DNA of 64,000 bases from Treponema sp. C6A8 (lineage in GTDB: Bacteria > Spirochaetota > Spirochaetia > Treponematales > Treponemataceae): contig NZ_JHVB01000009.1 in NCBI RefSeq assembly GCF_000619925.1, forward strand, positions 1-64,000, in the 5' to 3' direction. Every line of letters begins with the position of its first letter. The first letter of the stretch is position 1. Under the pieces are notes generated by a model. The model did not search any database and was not told the origin of the DNA. It saw only the letters and a program-made list of their open reading frames with translations. Made by a program: the position numbers and the translations under genes. Shown here piece by piece: positions 8,448-15,606 of this stretch.

Positions 8448-9395
8448 ATGAAAAAAATCGTTTTGACAGCTCTTGCAGCAGCACTTTGCCTTTCTTCATT
8501 GAGCGCAGCAAAAGCTAAAAAAGAAAAGTTAATTAAAATCGGCGTAATTCAGCTGGTAGAACACTCAGCTTTGGACGCAAACTACAAAGGATTCGTAGAC
8601 GGTCTTGCAGAAGCAGGATATGTTGACGGCCAGAACATTAAAATCGACTATCAGAATGCTCAGGGTGAACAGGCAAACTGCGTTACAATCGCAGAAAAAC
8701 TCATCAACAACCGCAGCGACTTGATTTTTGCAATCGCAACTCCAGCTGCACAGGCTGTTGCAAACCTTACATCTTCTATCCCTATCCTTGTTTCTTCAGT
8801 TACAGACCCTGAATCTGCTAAACTCGTAAAATCAAACAAGGCTCCTGGAACAAACGTTTCCGGAACTTCTGACCTTACTCCATGCGCTGCTCAGATTACC
8901 CTTCTTAAAAAGCTTGTTCCATCTGCAAAAAAAGTTGGAATTCTCTTCTGCTCTAACGAACAGAACTCTTACTTTCAGGCAAAACTGGCAGAAGATGCCT
9001 GCAAGAAAAACGGTCTTGATTTTGTAGAAGCTACAGTTTCTAACTCAAACGAAATCCAGCAGGTAACACAGAACCTCTGCGGAAAAGTTGACGCAATTTA
9101 CTGTCCAACTGACAACATGATGGCAGCCGGTATGACACTTGTAAGCCAGATTGCAACTGATAACAAGGTTCCTACAATCGTTGGTGAAGAAGGTATGGTA
9201 AAAAACGGTGCTCTTGCAACTTACGGTATCAACTACTATGAGCTTGGAAAACAGACTGCAAAAATGGCAGTTGAAGTTCTCCGCGACGGAAAGAAGCCTG
9301 CTGACATGCCAATCCAGTATCTGGACAAGTGCGACCTTTCTGTAAATGAAGCAACTGCAAAAAAACTTGGAATTACAGTTCCAGCTGATTTATAA
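8448..9395 (+). CDS. ABC transporter substrate-binding protein (tryptophan/tyrosine-type family)
   Basis: 315-residue periplasmic binding protein of the ABC_sub_bind family (PF04392), the type predicted to bind tryptophan or tyrosine in several bacteria. A Sec signal peptide covers about residues 1-22 (MKKIVLTALAAALC then LSSLSAAKA); no convincing lipobox is seen, so it may be free or held by another means. The mature part starts IKIGVIQLVEH and shows the two-lobe pattern: ANYKGFVDGLAEAGYVDGQN, then IPILVSSVTDPESAKL, PSAKKVGILF and a C-terminal VGEEGMV/GINYYELG region. First gene of a three-gene operon with permease and ATPase. The ligand is inferred from family only; no T-box or other amino-acid sensor is visible upstream. 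Confidence 0.85.
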   Translation: MKKIVLTALAAALCLSSLSAAKAKKEKLIKIGVIQLVEHSALDANYKGFVDGLAEAGYVDGQNIKIDYQNAQGEQANCVTIAEKLINNRSDLIFAIATPAAQAVANLTSSIPILVSSVTDPESAKLVKSNKAPGTNVSGTSDLTPCAAQITLLKKLVPSAKKVGILFCSNEQNSYFQAKLAEDACKKNGLDFVEATVSNSNEIQQVTQNLCGKVDAIYCPTDNMMAAGMTLVSQIATDNKVPTIVGEEGMVKNGALATYGINYYELGKQTAKMAVEVLRDGKKPADMPIQYLDKCDLSVNEATAKKLGITVPADL

Positions 9396-9421
9396 TTTTT
9401 AGATTTTATTCTATAATGTCG

Positions 9422-9461
9422 GGCGGATGTTCTGCTTTATAATAACAGCAGGCTTCCGCCT
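9422..9461 (+). promoter_or_regulatory. Inter-gene hairpin between binding protein and permease
   Basis: GGCGGA and TCCGCC enclose CTGC and GCAG around an AT-rich loop in the 96-nt gap of the operon. Such a structure commonly protects or attenuates the mRNA so that the binding protein is made in excess over the membrane parts. Confidence 0.45.
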
Positions 9462-9491
9462 TATTCATTTTAAAAGTAAAAGGAAAAATCT

Positions 9492-10490
9492 ATGCCAATA
9501 TTGTTTGCTATGGAAGGCGCAGTTTCCCAGGGTATTTTGTGGGGACTGATGACTTTGGGTGTTTACCTTACCTTCAGAATTTTGAATGTTGCCGACATGA
9601 CCGTTGACGGAAGTTTTGCGGCGGGCGGTGCGGTTACAGCAGTTCTTATCATCAAGGGAATGAATCCTGTTCTGACTTTGCTTTTTGTTTTTATTGTTGG
9701 ATGTATCTGCGGTCTTGCAACAGGTTTTATGAATACAAAGCTTAAAATCAACATTCTTCTTGCAAGTATTCTTACTCAGATTGCCCTTTATTCTATTAAT
9801 ATACGCATTATGGGAAAGGCCAATACTCCGCTTTTGGGAAGCCCTACTATGATGTCAGGCCTTCGTGATTTGACTGGCGGCGCCTTGAACAATACCCGTT
9901 CTTCTTTGATTATCGGTATTGTCGTAATTGCCGCTATCATCGCGCTCATGTACTGGTTCTTTGGAACTGAATACGGAAGTGCAATCCGCGCAACTGGTTC
10001 TAACGAGCACATGGTTCGCGCAATGGGTGTAAACACAAACAATACAAAAATCGCAGGCCTGATGATTTCTAACGGTATGGTTGCAATGAGCGGAGCCCTT
10101 GTTGCTCAGAGCCAGGGCTATGCTGACGTTGGAATGGGAACCGGTACAATCGTAGTTGGTCTTGCCAGCATCATCATCGGTGAGGTGATTTTCGGAGCTC
10201 ACTTCGGTTTCTGGTACACTCTCCTTTCTGTTGTATTCGGTTCTGTTATTTACAGAATTGTAATTGCTGTTGTTCTTCAACTTGGTTTGAAATCAACAGA
10301 CCTTAAGCTTTTGACAGCCCTGATTGTTGCAATTGCACTTTCCGTTCCAGTTATAAAGACAAAAATTGACCGTCGCCGCCGTTCTCTTCCGGGCATGAAT
10401 CTTGAAGATGAAGCAAATACCCGCCACAAAGACGAAGATTTAAGACGTGCAGAAGATGATACTTCTAAACTTATTCCGGAGGTAAAATAA
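9492..10490 (+). CDS. ABC transporter permease (BPD_transp_2 family)
   Basis: 332-residue inner-membrane permease with about eight to nine hydrophobic segments (for example GILWGLMTLGVYLTFRILNV, then VLTLLFVFIVGCICGLATGF, and LLTALIVAIALSVPVI). It carries the cytoplasmic coupling segment EYGSAIRATGSNEHMVRAMG typical of branched-chain amino-acid/sugar type permeases. The C-terminal 40 residues are charged and cytoplasmic. It pairs with the binding protein upstream and the ATPase downstream, whose ATG overlaps its stop codon (TAATG at 10488-10492), so the two are translationally coupled. Substrate follows that of the binding protein, probably an aromatic amino acid or similar small molecule. 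Confidence 0.88.
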   Translation: MPILFAMEGAVSQGILWGLMTLGVYLTFRILNVADMTVDGSFAAGGAVTAVLIIKGMNPVLTLLFVFIVGCICGLATGFMNTKLKINILLASILTQIALYSINIRIMGKANTPLLGSPTMMSGLRDLTGGALNNTRSSLIIGIVVIAAIIALMYWFFGTEYGSAIRATGSNEHMVRAMGVNTNNTKIAGLMISNGMVAMSGALVAQSQGYADVGMGTGTIVVGLASIIIGEVIFGAHFGFWYTLLSVVFGSVIYRIVIAVVLQLGLKSTDLKLLTALIVAIALSVPVIKTKIDRRRRSLPGMNLEDEANTRHKDEDLRRAEDDTSKLIPEVK

Positions 10491-11275
10491 TGCTTAAGCT
10501 TTTTAATGTTTCAAAAACTTTTAATCCGGGAACTGTTACAGAAAAAAAGGCTCTCCGCGGTATCAACCTTGAACTTGAAGACGGTGATTTTGTAACCGTA
10601 ATCGGAGGAAACGGAGCCGGAAAATCTACTCTTTTAAATCTGATTGCAGGCGTTCACTACACAGACACTGGTTCTATCTTCCTTGACGGAATGGATTTGA
10701 CAGGAAAGCCTGAATACTTCCGCGCAAAATATCTTGGCCGCGTTTTCCAGGACCCTATGCTGGGAACTGCAGCTAACATGGAAATTCAAGAAAACCTGGC
10801 AATGGCAATGCGCCGTGGTAAAAAACGCGGTCTTGCATGGCACATTCAGAACTCAGAAAAAGAGCTCTACCGCGAAAAGCTCGCTTTGCTCGACCTTGGT
10901 CTTGAAAACCGCCTTACAGCAAAAGTAGGACTTCTTTCGGGCGGTCAGCGCCAGGCCCTTACACTCTTGATGTCTACTTTGCAGAAGCCAAAGGTTCTTC
11001 TTCTGGACGAGCACACTGCTGCCCTTGACCCTAAAACTGCAAAAAAGGTTCTTGAGCTTACAGAAGAGTTCGTTCAGAAAGATCACCTTACAACCTTCAT
11101 GGTAACCCACAACATGAAAGACGCCCTCCGCTACGGAAACCGCCTTATCATGATGATGGAAGGTCAGATTGTATTCGACGTCCGCGGTGAAGAAAAGAAA
11201 AAGCTGACAGTTGAGGATTTGCTTGCCAAGTTCAACACCAGCGGCCAGGTAAGCGACAAATTAGTTTTAGGCTAA
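10490..11275 (+). CDS. ABC transporter ATP-binding protein
   Basis: 261-residue ATPase that powers the transporter encoded by the two genes upstream. Walker A is GGNGAGKST near residues 39-47, the signature LSGGQRQ lies near 144, Walker B is VLLLDEHTAALDP with His in place of the usual Pro after DE, and the switch His is in MVTHN. Length and motif spacing fit a full nucleotide-binding domain. The DEHTA variant is common in this subfamily. Its start codon overlaps the permease stop codon. No clear terminator follows; the next feature is the promoter of tRNA-Ala. Confidence 0.9.
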   Translation: MLKLFNVSKTFNPGTVTEKKALRGINLELEDGDFVTVIGGNGAGKSTLLNLIAGVHYTDTGSIFLDGMDLTGKPEYFRAKYLGRVFQDPMLGTAANMEIQENLAMAMRRGKKRGLAWHIQNSEKELYREKLALLDLGLENRLTAKVGLLSGGQRQALTLLMSTLQKPKVLLLDEHTAALDPKTAKKVLELTEEFVQKDHLTTFMVTHNMKDALRYGNRLIMMMEGQIVFDVRGEEKKKLTVEDLLAKFNTSGQVSDKLVLG

Positions 11276-11302
11276 TTTTTTCAAAAATCCGCTCCAGACC
11301 TC

Positions 11303-11331
11303 TTGATTAATTCCCCAAGATTTTATATATT
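11303..11331 (+). promoter_or_regulatory. Promoter of tRNA-Ala
   Basis: TTGATT (11303-11308), 17 bp, TATATT (11326-11331), with the mature tRNA 5' end 13 nt downstream. Confidence 0.75.
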
Positions 11332-11343
11332 AATTTCACCTTC

Positions 11344-11417
11344 GGGGAATTAGCTCAGTTGGCTAGAGCGTCGGCTTTGCAAGCCGAATGTCAGGGGTTC
11401 AAATCCCCTATTCTCCA
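11344..11417 (+). tRNA. tRNA-Ala (anticodon TGC)
   Basis: Acceptor stem GGGGAAT/ATTCTCC (one G-U pair), D-arm GCTC...GAGC, anticodon stem TCGGC/GCCGA with loop TTTGCAA, and T-arm AGGGG-TTCAAAT-CCCCT. Discriminator base A; CCA is not encoded. A terminator follows at 11429. The last 17 bases recur twice within the next 220 bp (see family C element). Confidence 0.97.
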
Positions 11418-11428
11418 GATAGATTTTT

Positions 11429-11469
11429 AAAGGGACACTTGAATTAAGCAAGTGTCCCTTTTAGTTTTT
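11429..11469 (+). terminator. Terminator after tRNA-Ala
   Basis: Stem AAAGGGACACTTG (11429-11441) with CAAGTGTCCCTTTT (11449-11462), seven-base loop, and a T-rich tail. Confidence 0.85.
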
Positions 11470-11492
11470 AAATCCACTTACATGAACCAGGC

Positions 11493-11636
11493 TGGAGAAT
11501 AGGGGATTTGAAGCGGAATGAGCGCCGAGCAGGTGCGAGGAAGAGGCGCCATGGATGGCGCCGGAAGCGAATGGAGACGGCGTGGAAGGAGCAGCCGGGA
11601 GGGCTGCGACTATAACGCCAAATCCCCTATTCTCCA
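11493..11636. repeat. Family C element copy 1, bounded by tRNA-Ala 3' sequences
   Basis: About 144 bp flanked by a perfect 17-bp inverted repeat, TGGAGAATAGGGGATTT (11493-11509) and its complement (11620-11636). The right arm is identical to the last 17 bases of tRNA-Ala (11401-11417). The interior is palindromic and GC-rich, with GAAGCGGAATGAGCG, GCGCCATGGATGGCGC, GGAAGCGAATGGAGACGG and CGACTATAACGCC. A related copy without the long tRNA ends lies at 11809-11930. No open reading frame fits. Confidence 0.75.
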
Positions 11637-11651
11637 ACTAAATATTTTAAG

Positions 11652-11683
11652 AAGCACCTGCAAATGACTGCGGGTGCTTTTTT
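11652..11683 (+). terminator. Terminator-like hairpin in the tRNA-linked spacer
   Basis: AAGCACCTGC (11652-11661) pairs with GCGGGTGCTT (11670-11679) followed by T-rich sequence. It repeats the layout of element end plus terminator seen at the tRNA itself. Confidence 0.6.
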
Positions 11684-11728
11684 AATTTTAAAATCCACTT
11701 ACATAAGGGACAAATCGCAAGCATAGCT

Positions 11729-11806
11729 TGCTCCGAGCGTTTTTATCGTAAATCCTAAAACAGCCCGCTGCCGCAGCCTGTTTTTTAACGGATTTTCTAT
11801 TTTATG
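11729..11806 (-). repeat. Dispersed intergenic element, family B, copy 2 (inverted, diverged)
   Basis: Minus-strand reading contains CCGTTAAAAAACAGGCTGCG, GCAGCGGGCTGTTTTAGG and ATTTACGAT, matching the motif order of the copies at 6314 and 29188. It sits between two family C elements. Confidence 0.6.
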
Positions 11807-11808
11807 CT

Positions 11809-11930
11809 GGATTTGAAGCGGAGTGAGCGCGCCGACAGGCGAAAAGCTGCCATGGATGGACGCGGAAGCGAACGCAGACGGCGTGGAGGAAGCAAACACG
11901 ATGTTTGCGACCGTAACGCCAAATCCCCTT
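11809..11930. repeat. Family C element copy 2
   Basis: GGATTTGAAGCGGAGTGAGCG-like start, internal GCCATGGATGGACGCGGAAG and end AACGCCAAATCCCC reproduce the order of motifs at 11493-11636, with a shorter terminal inverted repeat (GGATTT/AAATCC). The 592-bp gap 11418-12009 thus holds only the tRNA terminator, two family C copies, one family B copy and the promoter of the next gene. Confidence 0.65.
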
Positions 11931-11974
11931 ATAAACAATCCTTTTCCCCCTACATACCATAACAAAGAATTCTA

Positions 11975-12002
11975 TTCAAAGCGCCTCATACTATGCTATA
12001 CT
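11975..12002 (+). promoter_or_regulatory. Promoter placing the gene at 12010 on a leaderless mRNA
   Basis: TTCAAA (11975-11980), 16 bp, TATACT (11997-12002). The ATG begins 7 nt after the -10 box, at the expected transcription start, and no ribosome site is present. Confidence 0.6.
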
Positions 12003-12009
12003 TTTCTAA

Positions 12010-13107
12010 ATGCCAAAGTTTCCTGTAAAGCGACTTTTCAAATTAGAATACATCCTCATCTTCTTTTCTTTTATAACCTGCCTTACTACAGAGATTTTCA
12101 AACACAACACATTGGAAAGCTTTACAAAAATTGATAACGATATCAGGGAACTTCAGATTTTATATAACGATCCAAGTAAATCATCAGCCTACAAAGACGA
12201 ACTTTACTCCAAGATTATGGATGAATGCCTTCCTTATATCTATTTTTCAACAGAATCAAAACACAAATTAATAAGAATACTTGAGCTTTTCAAATACGAC
12301 GCAGTTTCATGGAACACAAACCATCAGAATGCAAAATATTTTACAAATCTTGTCGTAGCCTTTCATGCTGATATAAAAAATACCCAAAGAGCAATCCTTT
12401 TCGGCTTTGACAGCATGCTTTTCTGCTCTGTTTTTCTTTTATTCCTGGCAACAATTGTACTTATTTCAAAACGTTCAGAAGCAAAGACTCTTCCAAACCA
12501 GGAGCCTTATCAGGATTATTCAAAAAAATCCCTCTCATCAAAGCAGATTGTTGCTTACGCGCTTTTTACAGCATTCGCCATAGGCTTTAATTATCTGACA
12601 TCCTTTATCCCAAGAAATGTTTCTGTGCCGCTTTATCTAGACTCAACAATGACAATGGCTGTTTCAGCCCTCTGCGGAATATCTTTCGGAATAATCTGCG
12701 CAATCATTTCAAACGTAATTCTTTTCCTTTCAAATTCAGTCTTAATTCCATTTGTCCTATGCCACATCCTTACTGCAGTGCTTGCAGGACTGACCTTCCG
12801 CCATCGCAGAAACAGAACTCAAAACGCAAGACTCACTTTTGATGTTTTTTTGTGGGCCGGAGTCTGGAGCGCAATCACCAACGGCCTTTTAGGTGATATC
12901 ATGGCAAATCACATGTTTGACACATCAACAGCCTCTCCAATTCTGGACGGTTCGGTTTTAGGACTTTACGTAGTTTTCAACAATCTTACAATTGCAACAT
13001 ATTTAAGCGGACTTTTCACAAACATTTCTGATAAATTATTCAGCGCGTCAATCAGTTTCATCATCTACGCATTAATCAGTAAAAAAAATAAAAATATTTT
13101 TAGATAA
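12010..13107 (+). CDS. Membrane protein with ECF S-component-like C-terminal half
   Basis: 365 residues. One N-terminal membrane helix (about 10-28), an extracytoplasmic segment of roughly 100 residues, a second helix near 137-156, a short cytoplasmic linker, then about five helices from residue 175 on. The latter part (VPLYLDSTMTMAVSALCGIS then FGIICAIISNVI) resembles substrate-binding S components of ECF vitamin transporters. The extra sensor-like front half is unusual for such proteins, so a ligand-sensing role is possible. It has no ribosome site and a -10 box 7 nt before ATG, suggesting a leaderless mRNA. A diguanylate cyclase with its own promoter follows 30 nt downstream, which may hint at joint function. 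Substrate unknown. Confidence 0.65.
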   Translation: MPKFPVKRLFKLEYILIFFSFITCLTTEIFKHNTLESFTKIDNDIRELQILYNDPSKSSAYKDELYSKIMDECLPYIYFSTESKHKLIRILELFKYDAVSWNTNHQNAKYFTNLVVAFHADIKNTQRAILFGFDSMLFCSVFLLFLATIVLISKRSEAKTLPNQEPYQDYSKKSLSSKQIVAYALFTAFAIGFNYLTSFIPRNVSVPLYLDSTMTMAVSALCGISFGIICAIISNVILFLSNSVLIPFVLCHILTAVLAGLTFRHRRNRTQNARLTFDVFLWAGVWSAITNGLLGDIMANHMFDTSTASPILDGSVLGLYVVFNNLTIATYLSGLFTNISDKLFSASISFIIYALISKKNKNIFR

Positions 13108-13122
13108 TTCCATAATTAATGT

Positions 13123-13128
13123 TATAAT
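13123..13128 (+). promoter_or_regulatory. -10 box upstream of the GTG-started diguanylate cyclase
   Basis: TATAAT ends 9 nt before the GTG at 13138; no ribosome site lies between. No strong -35 is seen. Confidence 0.5.
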
Positions 13129-13137
13129 TAACTTACT

Positions 13138-14292
13138 GTGGATTACGCGTGGATTATTCAAATTAACAGTTTAAATCTTGTTACTCTGGGAATTATTTTA
13201 TACAGTGTCTGCAAAAATTATGACCGCCAGATTCGCCAGCGATATTTTATTAATGCGCTTGTAATCGCAATGATTTCCTTTTCTGCTGATATAAACTGGG
13301 GCTTAATCGAAGGAAAATTCATCAACGAACCAAGGATTGCCAACTTCCTTACAAATTCCACTTACCTGATTTCTACAATCATTTTGAGCTACTGCTGGTT
13401 CTGCTACGTTGAATACGCTCTTGGCGCCTCTTTTATGAACAACAAACTTGTTCGCAAAATTATCACAATTCCAGTTATCATCATCGTAATCGGGGTAATT
13501 CTTTCATATTTCAACGGTTTCTTCTTTTATATTGATGAAAATAATATTTACAGACGCGGAAATTTCATCATCCTTCATACAGCCTTCTGCCACATCTACA
13601 CAATTTTTACGACAATCCACGCTGTAATCCGTTCGGTAAAGTGTAAAATCTATCTTAAGGCAATCGAATATCGAATTCTTGCAATGTTCCTCTTCTTCCC
13701 TTTTGGAATCGGCATTATTCAGATTTTATTGCCCAATATTCCGACTGTAAGCTCTGGAATCACGCTTTCTTTCCTTTATATTTACATCGATTTGCAAAAC
13801 CTTTTGATTTCGGTTGATACACTTTCCGGCCTGAATAACCGCACCCAGCTTTTGCGCTACCTTGGAGCCCGCCTTAAATCAAATCCTCTGGAAGGCAAGC
13901 TTTACGTTTTTATGCTTGATGTAAACAAGTTTAAGAAGATTAATGATACTTACGGTCACGTTGAAGGTGATAACGCCCTTATCCACTGTTCGAATGCCCT
14001 CAAAAAGGCAAACAAAGACAGCAACAATTTTATTGGTCGTTATGGCGGTGATGAATTTATCATTATTGCAGATCTTCAGAGTGACTTTGATGCTGATTTA
14101 ATCTGCGAAAAAATCCGCAATGAGCTTGCTAAAATCTGTAAGGAAGAAAAAATCCCTTACGACCTTTCTTTAAGTTTTGGCTATGCCTACTACAAAAAGG
14201 AAATGCACACCATGCAGAGTTTTATTGCCGCTGCCGATGAAAAGCTCTACGAAGCAAAGAAAGCCCGCGACTTAGCAGTAAAGCACTCATAA
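13138..14292 (+). CDS. Membrane diguanylate cyclase (GGDEF)
   Basis: 384 residues. The first 215 hold about six to seven membrane helices in the layout of a 7TM receptor module, the rest is a GGDEF domain that makes cyclic di-GMP from two GTP. Key residues are visible: LSGLNNRTQLLRYL at the domain start, the metal-binding FMLDVNKFKKINDTYGH and the active-site RYGGDEF near residue 302. The product-inhibition motif RxxD expected five residues before GGDEF is not present (DSNN there), so feedback inhibition may be absent. The start is GTG at 13138; the -10 box 9 nt before it and the missing ribosome site suggest leaderless translation. A bidirectional terminator follows. Confidence 0.9.
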   Translation: MDYAWIIQINSLNLVTLGIILYSVCKNYDRQIRQRYFINALVIAMISFSADINWGLIEGKFINEPRIANFLTNSTYLISTIILSYCWFCYVEYALGASFMNNKLVRKIITIPVIIIVIGVILSYFNGFFFYIDENNIYRRGNFIILHTAFCHIYTIFTTIHAVIRSVKCKIYLKAIEYRILAMFLFFPFGIGIIQILLPNIPTVSSGITLSFLYIYIDLQNLLISVDTLSGLNNRTQLLRYLGARLKSNPLEGKLYVFMLDVNKFKKINDTYGHVEGDNALIHCSNALKKANKDSNNFIGRYGGDEFIIIADLQSDFDADLICEKIRNELAKICKEEKIPYDLSLSFGYAYYKKEMHTMQSFIAAADEKLYEAKKARDLAVKHS

Positions 14293-14296
14293 AAAA

Positions 14297-14327
14297 AGGC
14301 ATTGCCAGAATAATCCAGCAATGCCCT
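14297..14327. terminator. Bidirectional terminator between convergent genes
   Basis: AAGGCATTGC and GCAATGCCCTT form a stem with A-rich and T-rich flanks on either strand, between the genes ending at 14292 and 14350. Confidence 0.8.
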
Positions 14328-14349
14328 TAATCAATCCTTCAAACCTTAA

Positions 14350-15435
14350 TTAAAGAACCTTCAGTTTATACTTCCATACAAACGGAATAGTAAAGCCTTT
14401 GTAACCTCCATTCTTGCTAAGATAGAAGCGAGCACCAGCTGTAAATGTTCCAACTTCTGTCTTGAAATCAAAGTTCGGATAAATAATAAATGAGTGACTA
14501 TTTTTTATCGTTTTACGAGTTTTGTCAGCGTTATAAGCAATTCCTCTACACGAAATTGTGAGCTTATCATTTACATCATATCCGGCAAAAAGAACCGCAC
14601 AATATGAATTGTATTTATCTCCATCAACATCTTTCTGCTCAACAAATTCTTCTGTTGTAGAATTGTAAGACTTACCTGTAATATCATATAAAGCATCAGC
14701 AGCAATAAAAAGACCAAAATCAGCAAATTTATAGCCCACTGATAAAATTGCAACATGCTCACAGTTAGGAAGATAATCATAAGCCATGAAATTATATGAG
14801 TAACCAGCATTTAGAGTAAGATTTTCAACCGCAAGAAGTCCTACATAAGCACTGATAGAACGATTATTGTTAGTAGTATCTTGTGAAGTTACTCCAATAG
14901 CAAAGACATTCGGAAGTGTATATGAAGCACCAAGATTTAAATCTAAATATGATTCATACCCCGTTCCTGCAGAAAGCTGAAATCCAGCCATATTAAAAAG
15001 GACAGCTGCTCCGTTATTGCCGCAAAGTTTTGAACTTACATGATTATCATCTAAAGCCTGCAAATATCCGTGTTTCATTGCCCATTTTGTAAAAAAGGCA
15101 TTTCCAAGCATAAAGTTCAGAGGCTGAACAGGACGAAAATCAACATATCCACGTGTTTGAATTGCGCTATTTTTTCCATCCTTATTTCCGCTTCCGTTAA
15201 AATCAAGTCTCACTCGAGAATCAATATATTTCGAAGTAACATCAAGCTGCAGTCTGTCTGATATATGGGTATCTTCTTTATCTCCCGATCTGTCAAAAAT
15301 AAGGAAATCATCACCACTCAAACTGTCCGTATTTCCTCCAAAGCTGTTTGTAACACTTACACTTTGAGCTGTAACAGAGAAGGTCATTACTGCAAATATT
15401 ACGACCGATGAAATTAATTTTGTTAGTTTTTTCAT
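14350..15435 (-). CDS. Putative outer-membrane beta-barrel protein
   Basis: 361 residues from the ATG at 15435, chosen because AGGAGATA precedes it; an upstream in-frame ATG at 15486 would put charged residues before the signal peptide. A Sec signal (MKKLTKLISS then VVIFAVMTFSVTAQS) is followed by alternating polar/hydrophobic strands with many Tyr, Asn, Gly and Asp, ending FVWKYKLKVL, as in beta-barrels with a C-terminal aromatic strand. No named family recognised; it may be a porin or a treponemal surface protein. It is divergent from gpmI and convergent with the diguanylate cyclase gene. Confidence 0.65.
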   Translation of the reverse strand: MKKLTKLISSVVIFAVMTFSVTAQSVSVTNSFGGNTDSLSGDDFLIFDRSGDKEDTHISDRLQLDVTSKYIDSRVRLDFNGSGNKDGKNSAIQTRGYVDFRPVQPLNFMLGNAFFTKWAMKHGYLQALDDNHVSSKLCGNNGAAVLFNMAGFQLSAGTGYESYLDLNLGASYTLPNVFAIGVTSQDTTNNNRSISAYVGLLAVENLTLNAGYSYNFMAYDYLPNCEHVAILSVGYKFADFGLFIAADALYDITGKSYNSTTEEFVEQKDVDGDKYNSYCAVLFAGYDVNDKLTISCRGIAYNADKTRKTIKNSHSFIIYPNFDFKTEVGTFTAGARFYLSKNGGYKGFTIPFVWKYKLKVL

Positions 15436-15606
15436 ATTATCTCCTGTTTGAGCAGGTTCTATGCCCGCTAGAGTGAAATATAACAATATTTTATCATACC
15501 TTTTTGGAATTACCAGTATTTTTTTTCACTAATTGTAAAAGCCCCCCGTTTTCATTAAAATTGTTTTGTTTTAATAAGAGTAAAGATTATTAAGGAGATA
15601 TTTTTT

